Shown here: piece after piece, positions 51,931-60,501 of the stretch
How the letters are laid out: every line of letters starts with the position of its first letter
How positions within the stretch are numbered: position 1 is the stretch's first letter
Assembly: GCA_018902795.1 (NCBI GenBank)
Contig: JAHIQD010000002.1
Coordinates: 248,001 to 312,000 of the forward strand
From: Bacteroidota bacterium
GTDB taxonomy: Bacteria > Bacteroidota > Bacteroidia > Flavobacteriales > Weeksellaceae
Direction of reading: 5' to 3'
DNA length: 64,000 nucleotides
Program-made: the position numbers and the translations under genes
Notes under the pieces: model-generated
Told to the model about the DNA's origin: nothing
What the model saw: the letters and a program-made list of their open reading frames with translations, nothing else
Databases searched by the model: none

Positions 51931-53285
51931 GATCCCAAAATTTTATATAATTTGTCAGACAATCGAATTCTGAAAGGGATTTCAAAAGTAATTTGATCTC
52001 CTTCTTTTGCTGTTTCACAAGGTCCGCCGTTTGCGAAAATTTCGGTGATGGTAAATTCCTGTTCACCCGTTGTCGGACCGGAAATCAACACCTTGTCACC
52101 AACTGAAAGTTCTTTATTCTCAATTAAAAACTGCGCTATTTTTGATTTGGTGTAATAATGTTCTGCCTTTCCGATTAATACTTTTTTGACGGAAATCTTT
52201 TGGCGGATATTTTTCGTGCTTACTTTTGCCAAAGGCTTATCAGGTAAGTCACCTGACTTTTTAAATTTCAGAGCATCAGATTTTCCTTTTTTGAAAATTT
52301 TATTTCCGACCTGCAGTCCTTTTCTCAGTTTGGCCTGTTCTTCCAAAGGCAAATGAATAGTTTCTAAACATTCTGTAGAACAGCAGTTTTCCATCGCCGC
52401 TTTACATTCGTCACACTGAATAAACAACAGATGACAGGCATCATTAAAGCAATTAGTGTGATTATCACATGGTTTTCCGCATTGGTGGCATTGCGAAACA
52501 ATATCATCGGTGATTCGTTCGCCTAAACGGTGATCAAACACGAAGTTTTTCCCAATAAATTTACTTTCAATATTTTCTTCCTTAATTTGACGGGCATATT
52601 CGATAATCCCGCCTTCCAGCTGGAAAACATTTTTAAAACCCTGATGTTTGAAGTAAGCACTGGCTTTTTCACAACGGATTCCGCCTGTACAATACATCAG
52701 TAGGTTTTTATCTTCTTTAAAATCCTGTAACTGTTCGTTGATAATCGGCAGACTTTCTCTGAAAGTTTCAACATCCGGAGTTATTGCGCCTTCAAAATGA
52801 CCGACTTCACTTTCGTAATGATTTCTAAAATCTACGACAATCGTATTTGGGTCTTCTAATAAATTATTAAATTCCTTTGCTTTTAAGTGAATTCCTTTAT
52901 TCGTGACATCGAAAGTTTCATCATTTAAACCGTCTGCGACAATTTTATGCCGCACCTTTATGGTTAATTTTAAGAAAGAATGGTCATCGTGCTCCACTGC
53001 AACATTCAAACGGATTCCTTTCATGAAATCATACACTTCCAGCGTATCGCGAAAAGCTTCAAAATGTTCTGCAGGAATACTCATTTGAGCATTGATTCCT
53101 TCATGGGCAACATAAATACGGCCAAGCGCATCAAGAGCGTTCCAGGCTATAAATAATTCGTCGCGAAATTTTTTGGGGTTTTCAATTTTGGCGTACGCAT
53201 AGAAAGACAAAGTAAGGCGTTGCTTACCGGCTTCATCAATAAGTTGAGCTCTTTCTTCTGCGCTTAAGGTGTTGTACAGTTGCAT
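51927..53285 (-). CDS. trhO: O2-dependent tRNA uridine(34) hydroxylase TrhO (rhodanese family) with TrhP-like tail
   Basis: 452 residues against roughly 320-350 in the YceA/TrhO family. An acylphosphatase-like N-terminus (GRIYVAHEGINAQMSIP), the rhodanese domain with catalytic Cys199 (MYCTGGIRCEKAS), and a Cys-rich zinc-like stretch at about 266-305 are normal. From about residue 366 to the end is an added domain: KKVLIGKAEHYYTKSKIAQFLIE, GPTTGEQE and RLSDKLYKI, closely matching the C-terminus of the neighbouring TrhP-like protein. A TATCTTTG box lies at 53319-53326. Confidence 0.9.
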   Translation of the reverse strand: MQLYNTLSAEERAQLIDEAGKQRLTLSFYAYAKIENPKKFRDELFIAWNALDALGRIYVAHEGINAQMSIPAEHFEAFRDTLEVYDFMKGIRLNVAVEHDDHSFLKLTIKVRHKIVADGLNDETFDVTNKGIHLKAKEFNNLLEDPNTIVVDFRNHYESEVGHFEGAITPDVETFRESLPIINEQLQDFKEDKNLLMYCTGGIRCEKASAYFKHQGFKNVFQLEGGIIEYARQIKEENIESKFIGKNFVFDHRLGERITDDIVSQCHQCGKPCDNHTNCFNDACHLLFIQCDECKAAMENCCSTECLETIHLPLEEQAKLRKGLQVGNKIFKKGKSDALKFKKSGDLPDKPLAKVSTKNIRQKISVKKVLIGKAEHYYTKSKIAQFLIENKELSVGDKVLISGPTTGEQEFTITEIFANGGPCETAKEGDQITFEIPFRIRLSDKLYKILGS

Positions 53286-53318
53286 GCTATAAACGGTTTA
53301 AGGAGAAAAATAATGGTG

Positions 53319-53326
53319 CAAAGATA
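53319..53326 (-). promoter_or_regulatory. -7 box (TATCTTTG) of the trhO operon
   Basis: Minus-strand TATCTTTG, 33 bases before the trhO ATG. No promoter-like sequence is evident at the junctions further down, all of which overlap or nearly touch. Confidence 0.5.
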
Positions 53327-53375
53327 AGAATTTCAGACTTAAGGAAAAAAGCATTAACCGCCAGTTTCTAAAGAA

Positions 53376-54536
53376 TTAATATTCGCTGTAAATATATTTC
53401 AAAATATTTCTGTCTACTTCTGTGAATTCAACTTTCCTTCTCGCCATCGCCAGTTCCGCAACTTCATACGCTTTCTCCAATTTGAATTTTTCATCTCCTT
53501 TCATTCCGCCCCAGGAAAAACTTTCGATCAAGTTGGGCGGGAAACCGCTTTTGAAAATATTCGCCGCAACTCCAACAACCGTTCCTGTATTAAATTGCGT
53601 GTTAATGGCTGTTTTAGAATGATCTCCCATAATTAATCCGGCAAACTGCAACCCGGTGTTTGCGAATCTTTTGGTTCGGTAATTCCAAAGTTTTACTTCA
53701 GCGTAATTGTTTTTAAGATTTGAAGAATTCGTATCAGCACCTAAATTACACCATTCTCCGATCACTGAATTTCCTACAAAACCATCGTGACCTTTGTTGG
53801 TATAACCGAAAATTACAATATTATTCACTTCGCCGCCAACCTTGCAATGAGGGCCAATCGTGGTTGCGCCGTAAATTTTTGCGCCTAAATTGAATTTAGA
53901 TTCTTCGCAAAGTGCTATTGGACCACGCAGATTACAACCTTCCATCACTTCTGCGTTTTTGCCGATATAAATTTTTCCGGTTTTGGTATTTAAAGTAGAA
54001 AACTCAACAGAAGCACCTTCTTCGATAAATAAATCCTGCGCCTCGCCCAAAAATCCGTTTGTGTTGGAAAGTTCAGCGGAAGTTCTGCCTTTTGTCAGTA
54101 AGTCAAAATCGTAATTAATTGCCTTTTCATTGTAAGAAAATAAATCGGTCGGTTGTTTAAAGAAAAGAATTCCTTCATGAACATCGGTCATTTTCTCAAT
54201 CTGGTTCAGAGAAAAATCCTTCATATTGATTCTTGCAGCCAGCAGTTCATTTTCATAAACCAAAGCTTCACCGGAATTTAAATCTTTAATTTGCTGCAAT
54301 ACATTTTCGTCAGGAAGAAAATTTGGGGTAATGAACAAACTTTCTTTTTCTTCAGGTTTTTTGAATTTATCCTGCAAATAGTCTTCGGTGATAAATGAGA
54401 CTTCGTTAATATCTAAAAGCTTCTGCCATCTTTCAGAAAAAGTAAGGATTCCGCAACGCATCTCAGCAACAGGTCTGGTGAAAGTGAGCGGTAAAAAATC
54501 TTCCCAAAACTGGGCATCAGAAAAAACGATTTGCAT
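53376..54536 (-). CDS. GlmU-like putative sugar nucleotidyltransferase
   Basis: 386 residues. An N-terminal part starts IVFSDAQFWEDFLPLTFTRPVAEMRCGI, as in the Bacteroidota GlmU-like family, and a left-handed beta-helix follows with hexapeptide-type turns (IYIGKNAEVMEGCNLRG, IYGATTIGPHCKVGGEV). It lacks the classic LxxGxGTRM pyrophosphorylase loop of true GlmU, so activity is uncertain. It may supply part of UDP-GlcNAc synthesis. Own promoter box TAAATTTG at 54567-54574. Confidence 0.82.
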   Translation of the reverse strand: MQIVFSDAQFWEDFLPLTFTRPVAEMRCGILTFSERWQKLLDINEVSFITEDYLQDKFKKPEEKESLFITPNFLPDENVLQQIKDLNSGEALVYENELLAARINMKDFSLNQIEKMTDVHEGILFFKQPTDLFSYNEKAINYDFDLLTKGRTSAELSNTNGFLGEAQDLFIEEGASVEFSTLNTKTGKIYIGKNAEVMEGCNLRGPIALCEESKFNLGAKIYGATTIGPHCKVGGEVNNIVIFGYTNKGHDGFVGNSVIGEWCNLGADTNSSNLKNNYAEVKLWNYRTKRFANTGLQFAGLIMGDHSKTAINTQFNTGTVVGVAANIFKSGFPPNLIESFSWGGMKGDEKFKLEKAYEVAELAMARRKVEFTEVDRNILKYIYSEY

Positions 54537-54566
54537 AGCTATTATGTATTTTAAGTTCTAGAATCT

Positions 54567-54574
54567 CAAATTTA
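54567..54574 (-). promoter_or_regulatory. -7 box (TAAATTTG) of the GlmU-like gene
   Basis: Minus-strand TAAATTTG, 30 bases before the ATG and right behind the rpmE2 terminator. Confidence 0.5.
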
Positions 54575-54576
54575 CA

Positions 54577-54612
54577 AATAAAAAAAGTCTTTCAGAAACC
54601 TGAAAGACTTTA
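54577..54612 (-). terminator. rpmE2 terminator
   Basis: Perfect AAGTCTTTCAG/CTGAAAGACTT stem with a four-base loop and a following T-run on the minus strand. Confidence 0.92.
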
Positions 54613-54634
54613 ATATCTTTAAAAACCTCAACAA

Positions 54635-54886
54635 TTATTTTGAGAATTTTTTGTATTTGTTCATGAATTTATCAACTCTACCTGCAGTATCAACCAATTT
54701 CACTTTTCCAGTGTAAAAAGGGTGAGAAGTTGAAGAGATCTCCATTTTAACTAATGGGAAGGTTTCTCCTTCATATTCGATTGTGTCTTTGGTATCTGCT
54801 GTAGATTTGCAAAGAAATACCTCGTCGTTACTCATGTCTTTGAAAACAACAAGTCTATAGTTTTCCGGGTGGATTCCGTTTTTCAT
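54635..54886 (-). CDS. rpmE2: 50S ribosomal protein L31 type B
   Basis: 83 residues. It begins MKNGIHPENYRLVVFKDMSND and carries EISSTSHPFYTGK, the signature of L31. It has the type B length and lacks the CxxC zinc ligands of the type A form. Monocistronic, between a complete promoter and a strong terminator. Confidence 0.97.
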   Translation of the reverse strand: MKNGIHPENYRLVVFKDMSNDEVFLCKSTADTKDTIEYEGETFPLVKMEISSTSHPFYTGKVKLVDTAGRVDKFMNKYKKFSK

Positions 54887-54960
54887 AATAAAAATTTTAA
54901 TAAATTAAAGTTTTGCTTCAGAAATAGTAATGGATATTCCTCTGCTAAATTTTTAGACCG

Positions 54961-54991
54961 CAAAAGTACAAATAATTTTTTAATTTGCAAA
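54961..54991 (-). promoter_or_regulatory. Complete promoter of rpmE2
   Basis: Minus strand: TTTG (54991-54988), 19 bases, TACTTTTG (54968-54961), a full consensus match; leader about 70 bases. Confidence 0.75.
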
Positions 54992-55037
54992 CACAGTGTC
55001 TGATAATTTTTAAATTTTTAGGTTCGACATTTTTAAT

Positions 55038-55045
55038 TAAATTTG
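55038..55045 (+). promoter_or_regulatory. -7 box (TAAATTTG) of the beta-helix lipoprotein operon
   Basis: TAAATTTG 25 bases before the ATG at 55071. The region between this and the rpmE2 promoter is otherwise plain. Confidence 0.5.
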
Positions 55046-55070
55046 AAACCTATATCTATTTCCCCACTCT

Positions 55071-56453
55071 ATGAATAAATTTAAACTCATATTCGCCTTT
55101 TCGTTTTGGTTCCTTTTAACAGCGGTTGCCTGTAACAGAGACGACATCAGCTTCGAAAGCCCGTCACAACTGCTTAGATTTTCTGCGGATACCGTTTTCT
55201 GCGACACCGTTTACAACCAGGTCCGTTCTGAAACTTACGCTGTGAAAATTTATAATAACGAAGATAAAGACGTTATGATTCCGAAAATTTCTCTCGAAAA
55301 AGGCGCAACTTCATTATACAGAATTAATGTGGACGGAAAAGCCGGAACAGATTTCACCAATATACCTTTGAGAAAAAACGACAGCCTTTATATTTTCGTG
55401 GAAATTGCGCCGGTAGCAAATGCTACGGAGGCCATTGCTGAAGACCGTATTCAGTTTCAAACTCCGGCAGGAAACCAGCATGTAACGCTATTCTCGGTAG
55501 TTCAGGATGCGGAATTTTTTATTCAAAGTGCATCCAATCCGAATGTTTTAAGTACAAATACGAATTGGACGAACGGGAAAGCCAAAATAATTTTTGGCGA
55601 CTTAACGCTTGAGGCAGGTAAAACATTAGATATCCAAAAAGGAACGAAAGTATATTTTCACAAAAACAGCGGTTTGAAAATTTCTAAAAATGCCACGCTA
55701 AACGTTATGGGCGATTTAGGTGAGGAAGTTACTTTCCGCGGAGACCGAAACGATACACGATACGATACCATTCCGAAAAACTGGAACGGGATAACATTTG
55801 AAACAGGTTCAAAATTAAATATGAATTATGCAAAGGTTTTCGGTGGAACAAGAGGTTTGGAAATGACCGAAACTGACGCTCAAATAAAAAACACCATCAT
55901 TCACACCCATCAGGAATACGGAATTTTCGCAGTGAAATCGAACATCAATGCTTCTAATTTAGTGATGAACAATTGTGGTGAAGCAGATTTCGGAATTTTC
56001 AAAGGAGGAACTTATAATATCACTCATTCCACTTTAGCCAATTACTGGGACTTTAATTCTGCGCTTCCAGGTCTTGGAATTTATGCTACGAATGAATATC
56101 AAAACGGAACTGCATTGGAAAATGGTCCTTTGGTTTTAAAAGTGAATAATTCAATCATTTATGGAACTGCCGAAAACATGGTTGAACTGAAACCGACTTC
56201 CGGGCAAACTTTTACTACAGAATTCAATTACAGTTTACTTAAATACGGAGGAAAAGCGACTTATGCTGCAGCTAATTCAATTAAAAACCAAGATCCTAAA
56301 TTCGTAAATTATTTTACCCAAAAAATGAATTTAAGAGTAAAAGACGATTCGCCGGCAAAAGGAAAAGGAAATGAAGCCATTGCGGCATTGTTTCCTGTGG
56401 ATATTGTGAAAATCTCAAGAACATCTTCACCAACTATTGGTGCTTATCAATAA
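55071..56453 (+). CDS. Lipoprotein with predicted right-handed beta-helix
   Basis: 460 residues. Lipobox-like LLTAVACN at about 16-22 gives a lipid-anchored protein. Residues 25-150 look Ig-like, in the fashion of cell-surface proteins (TVFCDTVYNQVRSETYAVKIYNN). From about 170 on, repeats such as AKIIFGDLTLEAGKTLDIQKG, GLKISKNATLNVMGDLGEEVTF and NIIHTH-like turns suggest a parallel beta-helix. No catalytic motif is visible. It starts a rightward run with only three bases before the MazG-like gene. Confidence 0.75.
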   Translation: MNKFKLIFAFSFWFLLTAVACNRDDISFESPSQLLRFSADTVFCDTVYNQVRSETYAVKIYNNEDKDVMIPKISLEKGATSLYRINVDGKAGTDFTNIPLRKNDSLYIFVEIAPVANATEAIAEDRIQFQTPAGNQHVTLFSVVQDAEFFIQSASNPNVLSTNTNWTNGKAKIIFGDLTLEAGKTLDIQKGTKVYFHKNSGLKISKNATLNVMGDLGEEVTFRGDRNDTRYDTIPKNWNGITFETGSKLNMNYAKVFGGTRGLEMTETDAQIKNTIIHTHQEYGIFAVKSNINASNLVMNNCGEADFGIFKGGTYNITHSTLANYWDFNSALPGLGIYATNEYQNGTALENGPLVLKVNNSIIYGTAENMVELKPTSGQTFTTEFNYSLLKYGGKATYAAANSIKNQDPKFVNYFTQKMNLRVKDDSPAKGKGNEAIAALFPVDIVKISRTSSPTIGAYQ

Positions 56454-56456
56454 ATT

Positions 56457-56783
56457 ATGGAAATCACTAATCTCCAGAAAGAAGTTGATGAATGGATAAA
56501 AACCGTAGGCGTGCGTTATTTTAACGAACTCACCAATATGGCAATGCTTACCGAGGAAGTGGGCGAAGTGGCGAGAATTATCGCCAGAAGATACGGCGAA
56601 CAGAGCGAAAAAGAAACTGACAAAACCAAAGATCTCGGCGAAGAATTAGCCGATGTTTTATTTGTCACTTTATGTTTGGCAAACCAAACCGGAACCAATC
56701 TTCAGGAAGCTTTCGATAAAAAAATGAAGCTGAAAACCGAAAGAGATTCGGAAAGGCATCAGAATAATAAAAAACTGAAATAA
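56457..56783 (+). CDS. MazG-like nucleotide pyrophosphohydrolase
   Basis: 108 residues, all-alpha NTP-PPase fold. The metal-binding EEVGEVARIIARRYGEQ (EExxE) and DLGEELADVLFVTLCLAN (ExxD) helices are both intact. Such proteins split non-standard or excess NTPs and dNTPs to the monophosphate. Placed between the beta-helix lipoprotein and aroA, 12 bases from the latter. Confidence 0.9.
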   Translation: MEITNLQKEVDEWIKTVGVRYFNELTNMAMLTEEVGEVARIIARRYGEQSEKETDKTKDLGEELADVLFVTLCLANQTGTNLQEAFDKKMKLKTERDSERHQNNKKLK

Positions 56784-56795
56784 CCTTTACTTTTA

Positions 56796-58028
56796 ATGTT
56801 TTTAGAAAAATCCAGATTAATAGGAAACCAAACGATAGAAATCAGCGGTTCGAAGAGTATTTCGAATCGCTTATTGATTTTGCATCAGCTTTTTGAAAAT
56901 ATCAGCATCAGAAACCTTTCGAATTCTCATGATACGCAACTTTTACAGAATGCTTTAAACAGCGACGCTGACGTTATCGATATTCATCACGCCGGAACTG
57001 CAATGCGTTTCCTTACCTCTTATTATGCTATTCAGGAAGGAAAAACTGTTATTTTAACCGGTTCGGAAAGAATGAAAAACCGCCCCATTCAATTTTTGGT
57101 AGATGCGTTGCGTGATTTAGGTGCAGAGATTTCGTATCTTGAAAAAGATGGATTTCCTCCTTTGAAAATCACAGGAAAAAAACTCGAGAAAAATTCGGTT
57201 ACTATTCCTGCAAATATTTCGAGCCAGTTTATTTCTTCGTTAATGCTGATTGGTGCGAAACTGGAAAACGGACTCGAAATAAATTTAGAAGGGAAAGTTA
57301 CTTCAAAGCCTTATCTCGAAATGACGCTGAAAATTCTGAGAACTGTGGGAATTACAAATCATTGGGAAGGGAATTTAATTAAAATTGAACCCAATATTCA
57401 CACCGAAAAACATTCGCAAAGCATTCCTTTTGTTGTTGAAAGTGACTGGAGTTCTGCCTCATACTTTTATTCACTGGCAGCAATTTCAAGAGAAACTGTT
57501 AATTTAAAAAGCTTCAAGCCCTACTCATTACAGGGTGATTCTGCTCTGAAAGAAATTTACTGGAAATTTTTTGGAGTGAACACTATTTCAGAAGGTGCCG
57601 ACGCCAAAATTTCACTTCTTCCTGAGCATTATTTTAATTTTCCGGAGGAAATTGTTCTGGATATGAATGACTGTCCGGATATTGCACAAACACTTTGTGT
57701 AACTGCAACTGCAATGAAAATTCCTTTTGAAATTACCGGTTTGGCTACCTTGAAAGTGAAGGAAACTGACAGGCTTTTGGCTTTGAAAACAGAACTTTTC
57801 AAAATAGGATGTATTGCTGAAATTACTGAAGATTCAATCTGTTCAGTTAAATATTTTGAGCCGAATGAAAACATTTCCATAGAAACCTACAACGATCACC
57901 GAATGGCGATGAGTTTTGCACCTTTCTGCCTCATCAAAGATTTAAGAATTGAAAATGCAGACGTTGTAGAAAAATCCTATCCTGATTTTTGGGAAGATTT
58001 CAAAAAACTCACTGAAAAAACAGACTAA
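56796..58028 (+). CDS. aroA: 3-phosphoshikimate 1-carboxyvinyltransferase (EPSP synthase)
   Basis: Sixth step of chorismate synthesis. 410 residues: SGSKSISNRLLIL at the phosphate site, AGTAMRFLTSYYA, GSERMKNRPIQFLVDALRDLGA, and the C-terminal DHRMAMSFAP. Shorter than the 427 residues of E. coli AroA, mostly in loops. No other shikimate genes are close. Four bases before the SDR gene. Confidence 0.96.
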   Translation: MFLEKSRLIGNQTIEISGSKSISNRLLILHQLFENISIRNLSNSHDTQLLQNALNSDADVIDIHHAGTAMRFLTSYYAIQEGKTVILTGSERMKNRPIQFLVDALRDLGAEISYLEKDGFPPLKITGKKLEKNSVTIPANISSQFISSLMLIGAKLENGLEINLEGKVTSKPYLEMTLKILRTVGITNHWEGNLIKIEPNIHTEKHSQSIPFVVESDWSSASYFYSLAAISRETVNLKSFKPYSLQGDSALKEIYWKFFGVNTISEGADAKISLLPEHYFNFPEEIVLDMNDCPDIAQTLCVTATAMKIPFEITGLATLKVKETDRLLALKTELFKIGCIAEITEDSICSVKYFEPNENISIETYNDHRMAMSFAPFCLIKDLRIENADVVEKSYPDFWEDFKKLTEKTD

Positions 58029-58032
58029 GTAA

Positions 58033-58821
58033 ATGACAATAATAATCACAGGAACGTCCACCGGAATCGGTTTTGCTTTGGCTGAATTTTTCGGTAAAAA
58101 AGGACATCAGGTTTTCGGTTTGAGCAGAAAAAATGTAGAATCCAACTATTTTAAAACGATCCCAACAGATATTACAGACAACGCTCAGGTTCAAAATGCG
58201 GTGAAGGAAATTTTAAAAACCGAAAACCGCATCGACGTTCTGATCAACAATGCAGGAATGGGAATGGTAGGTTCCGTAGAAGATTCAACACAGGAAGAAA
58301 TCCTAAGATTATTTAATTTGAATTTAGTGGGTTCAGTCCAAATGATGAGTGCGGTTTTGCCTAAAATGCGGGAACAGAAACTGGGGAAAATCATCAATAT
58401 TTCGAGTATCGGTTCTGAGATGGGCTTGCCTTTCCGCGGGTTTTATTCAGCCTCAAAATCGGCTCTGGATAAAGTTACAGAAGCTATCCGTTACGAAGTT
58501 TCTCCATGGAATATCAATGTTTGTACGCTTCATTTAGGTGACATCAAAACAAAAATCGCTGAAAACCGGGTGAAAACAAAAGTTTCTGAACCTTATCAAA
58601 AAACTTTCGAGAAGATTTACGCCATCATGAATTCTCATGTTGATGAAGGTACGGAACCTTTGGAAGTTGCAGAATATATCGAAAAACTTTTATCCAAGAA
58701 ATCCTGGAAAGCGCATTACTATTTCGGAAAATTTGGACAGAAAATCGGTGTTCCTCTGAAATGGATTTTACCACAAAATTTCTATGAGAATTTGATGAGG
58801 AAATATAATCAGATGGATTGA
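58033..58821 (+). CDS. Short-chain dehydrogenase/reductase
   Basis: 262 residues, classical SDR: NADP loop TGTSTGIGFALAEFF, NNAGMGMVG, active-site Ser in NISSIGSEMG and YSASKSAL. The substrate is unknown. It lies four bases after aroA, last in the rightward run, and ends 13 bases from the convergent PAP2 gene. Confidence 0.88.
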   Translation: MTIIITGTSTGIGFALAEFFGKKGHQVFGLSRKNVESNYFKTIPTDITDNAQVQNAVKEILKTENRIDVLINNAGMGMVGSVEDSTQEEILRLFNLNLVGSVQMMSAVLPKMREQKLGKIINISSIGSEMGLPFRGFYSASKSALDKVTEAIRYEVSPWNINVCTLHLGDIKTKIAENRVKTKVSEPYQKTFEKIYAIMNSHVDEGTEPLEVAEYIEKLLSKKSWKAHYYFGKFGQKIGVPLKWILPQNFYENLMRKYNQMD

Positions 58822-58834
58822 TTGCCTTTAAAAT

Positions 58835-59491
58835 CTAAGCACTCAACGGATATTTTACTCTGAACCAATAAATCAGAAAAAAAAGCCACGAATATCCCAA
58901 ACAAAAACCCGCCAAAACATCGCTGGGATAATGCACCATCAAATAAATTCTGCTGATTCCGATACTCAAAGAAAGCATCATCAGAAAAAACATCATCATT
59001 ATTTTTACCGTTTTTGGAAGATTGCTCAACCAAACAAAATAGGCCAAAGTTCCGTATAAAATAAAACTTAAAGTGGCATGGCCACTGGGAAAACTGTAAC
59101 CCGATTCTTTATACAGCAAGGGATATGGCGGCCTGGGTCTTTGGAAAAAAATCTTAATTAAATAAATCAGAATCATACCGCCGGCACCGGCGACAAAAGT
59201 GAATATCGCTTTTCTGTAATATTTAAAAATCAAAAGCATCACAATAAGAAAAGGATAGACCAACTGTACAAAAACCGTGGAACAGAAGTGGGTAATGGCG
59301 TACATCAATGGTGTAAGTCCGTTCCGGATGATGTACGTTTTGAAAAATTTGAAAACCCAGAGATCAACTTCCTGTTCTTTTTCGAGAACCACTTCATTAG
59401 TTATGGCCACAAATAGAAACAATGCTCCAAGAAAAAAAATGAAACTCAAAATAAGTTTTGAGGAGTGATTTTTTAAAAGTTGAAAATTCAT
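58835..59491 (-). CDS. PAP2-family membrane phosphatase
   Basis: 218 residues, about six helices. The three phosphatase motifs are KIFFQRPRPP, YSFPSGHATLSF and SRIYLMVHYPSDVLAG. Members dephosphorylate undecaprenyl pyrophosphate or phosphatidic and related lipids. It is the last gene of the metH-metF run, 12 bases after metF, without an obvious link to methionine synthesis. Confidence 0.9.
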   Translation of the reverse strand: MNFQLLKNHSSKLILSFIFFLGALFLFVAITNEVVLEKEQEVDLWVFKFFKTYIIRNGLTPLMYAITHFCSTVFVQLVYPFLIVMLLIFKYYRKAIFTFVAGAGGMILIYLIKIFFQRPRPPYPLLYKESGYSFPSGHATLSFILYGTLAYFVWLSNLPKTVKIMMMFFLMMLSLSIGISRIYLMVHYPSDVLAGFCLGYSWLFFLIYWFRVKYPLSA

Positions 59492-59503
59492 TTTACAAAT
59501 CTA

Positions 59504-60463
59504 TCAAAAAATTTCACGTGCGATCCTCTTAATATTGTCACTTTTTCCCATAGAATAAAAGTGCAGAACCGGAACACCAAAGTCCATCAGTTCGCGGCAC
59601 TGGGTAATGGCCCACTCAATTCCAATCTGTTTCACAGCGGCGTTATCTTTCGCTTTTTCTACTTCGGAAATCAGCTCTTCCGGCAAATCAATTTTGAAAA
59701 CTTTCGGCAGCATTTGAAGATGACTTTTAGTTGCAATCGGTTTAATTCCCGGAATGATAGGAACATTGATTCCTATCTCGCGTGCCTGCTTTACAAATTC
59801 AATAAATTTTTTGTTGTCGAAAAACATTTGAGTTACTACATAATCGGCGCCTGCATCCACTTTTTCTTTGAGCCATTTCAAATCATAATTCATGGATGGT
59901 GCTTCGATATGCTTTTCCGGATAACCTGCAACTCCAATACAGAACTTGTTGTGTTGATCACAAATTTTTTCGTCATCGTGCAGGTATTTTCCGCGACCCA
60001 AATCGTTCATTTGATTCACCAGATCCATTGCATTTTTATGTCCGCCGGGCGTGGGTTCAAAATATTGTTGCCCTTTCATCGCGTCACCGCGCAAAGCCAT
60101 TACATTTTCAATTCCTAAATACATACAATCGACCAACAGATATTCGGTTTCCTCCTGGGAAAAACCGCCGCACAAAACATGCGGAACGGTATCTACATTA
60201 TATTTGTGCTGAATGGCAGAACAGATTCCCAACGTTCCGGGACGCATCCTTGTTATTTTGCGCTCCATTAAACCGTTTCCTTTGTCCAAATAAATATATT
60301 CTTCACGCGAGGTGGTAACATCAATAAACGGAGGTTTAAACTCCATCAGGGGATCTATATTTTTATAGAGATCTTCAATGCCAATTCCTTTCTGAGGCGG
60401 AACGACTTCGAGAGAGAATAATGTTTTTCCGTTAGCGTTTTTTATGTGTTCTGTAATTTTCAT
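59504..60463 (-). CDS. metF: 5,10-methylenetetrahydrofolate reductase
   Basis: TIM-barrel flavoenzyme supplying 5-methyl-THF for methionine synthase. 319 residues: FSLEVVPPQKG at the start, TTSREEYIYLD, IENVMALRGD and the FAD/folate region FCIGVAGYPEKH. Follows metH by 38 bases, in the same transcript. Confidence 0.96.
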   Translation of the reverse strand: MKITEHIKNANGKTLFSLEVVPPQKGIGIEDLYKNIDPLMEFKPPFIDVTTSREEYIYLDKGNGLMERKITRMRPGTLGICSAIQHKYNVDTVPHVLCGGFSQEETEYLLVDCMYLGIENVMALRGDAMKGQQYFEPTPGGHKNAMDLVNQMNDLGRGKYLHDDEKICDQHNKFCIGVAGYPEKHIEAPSMNYDLKWLKEKVDAGADYVVTQMFFDNKKFIEFVKQAREIGINVPIIPGIKPIATKSHLQMLPKVFKIDLPEELISEVEKAKDNAAVKQIGIEWAITQCRELMDFGVPVLHFYSMGKSDNIKRIAREIF

Positions 60464-60501
60464 TTTTAATAGTTATAATTTTATTTTTCGCAGCTCTCCT
60501 T

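Noticed and set aside
59480..60118. 212-residue plus-strand reading frame
   Set aside because: It is wholly antisense to metF, His/Phe-rich in the way of a shadow frame, and has no family match.
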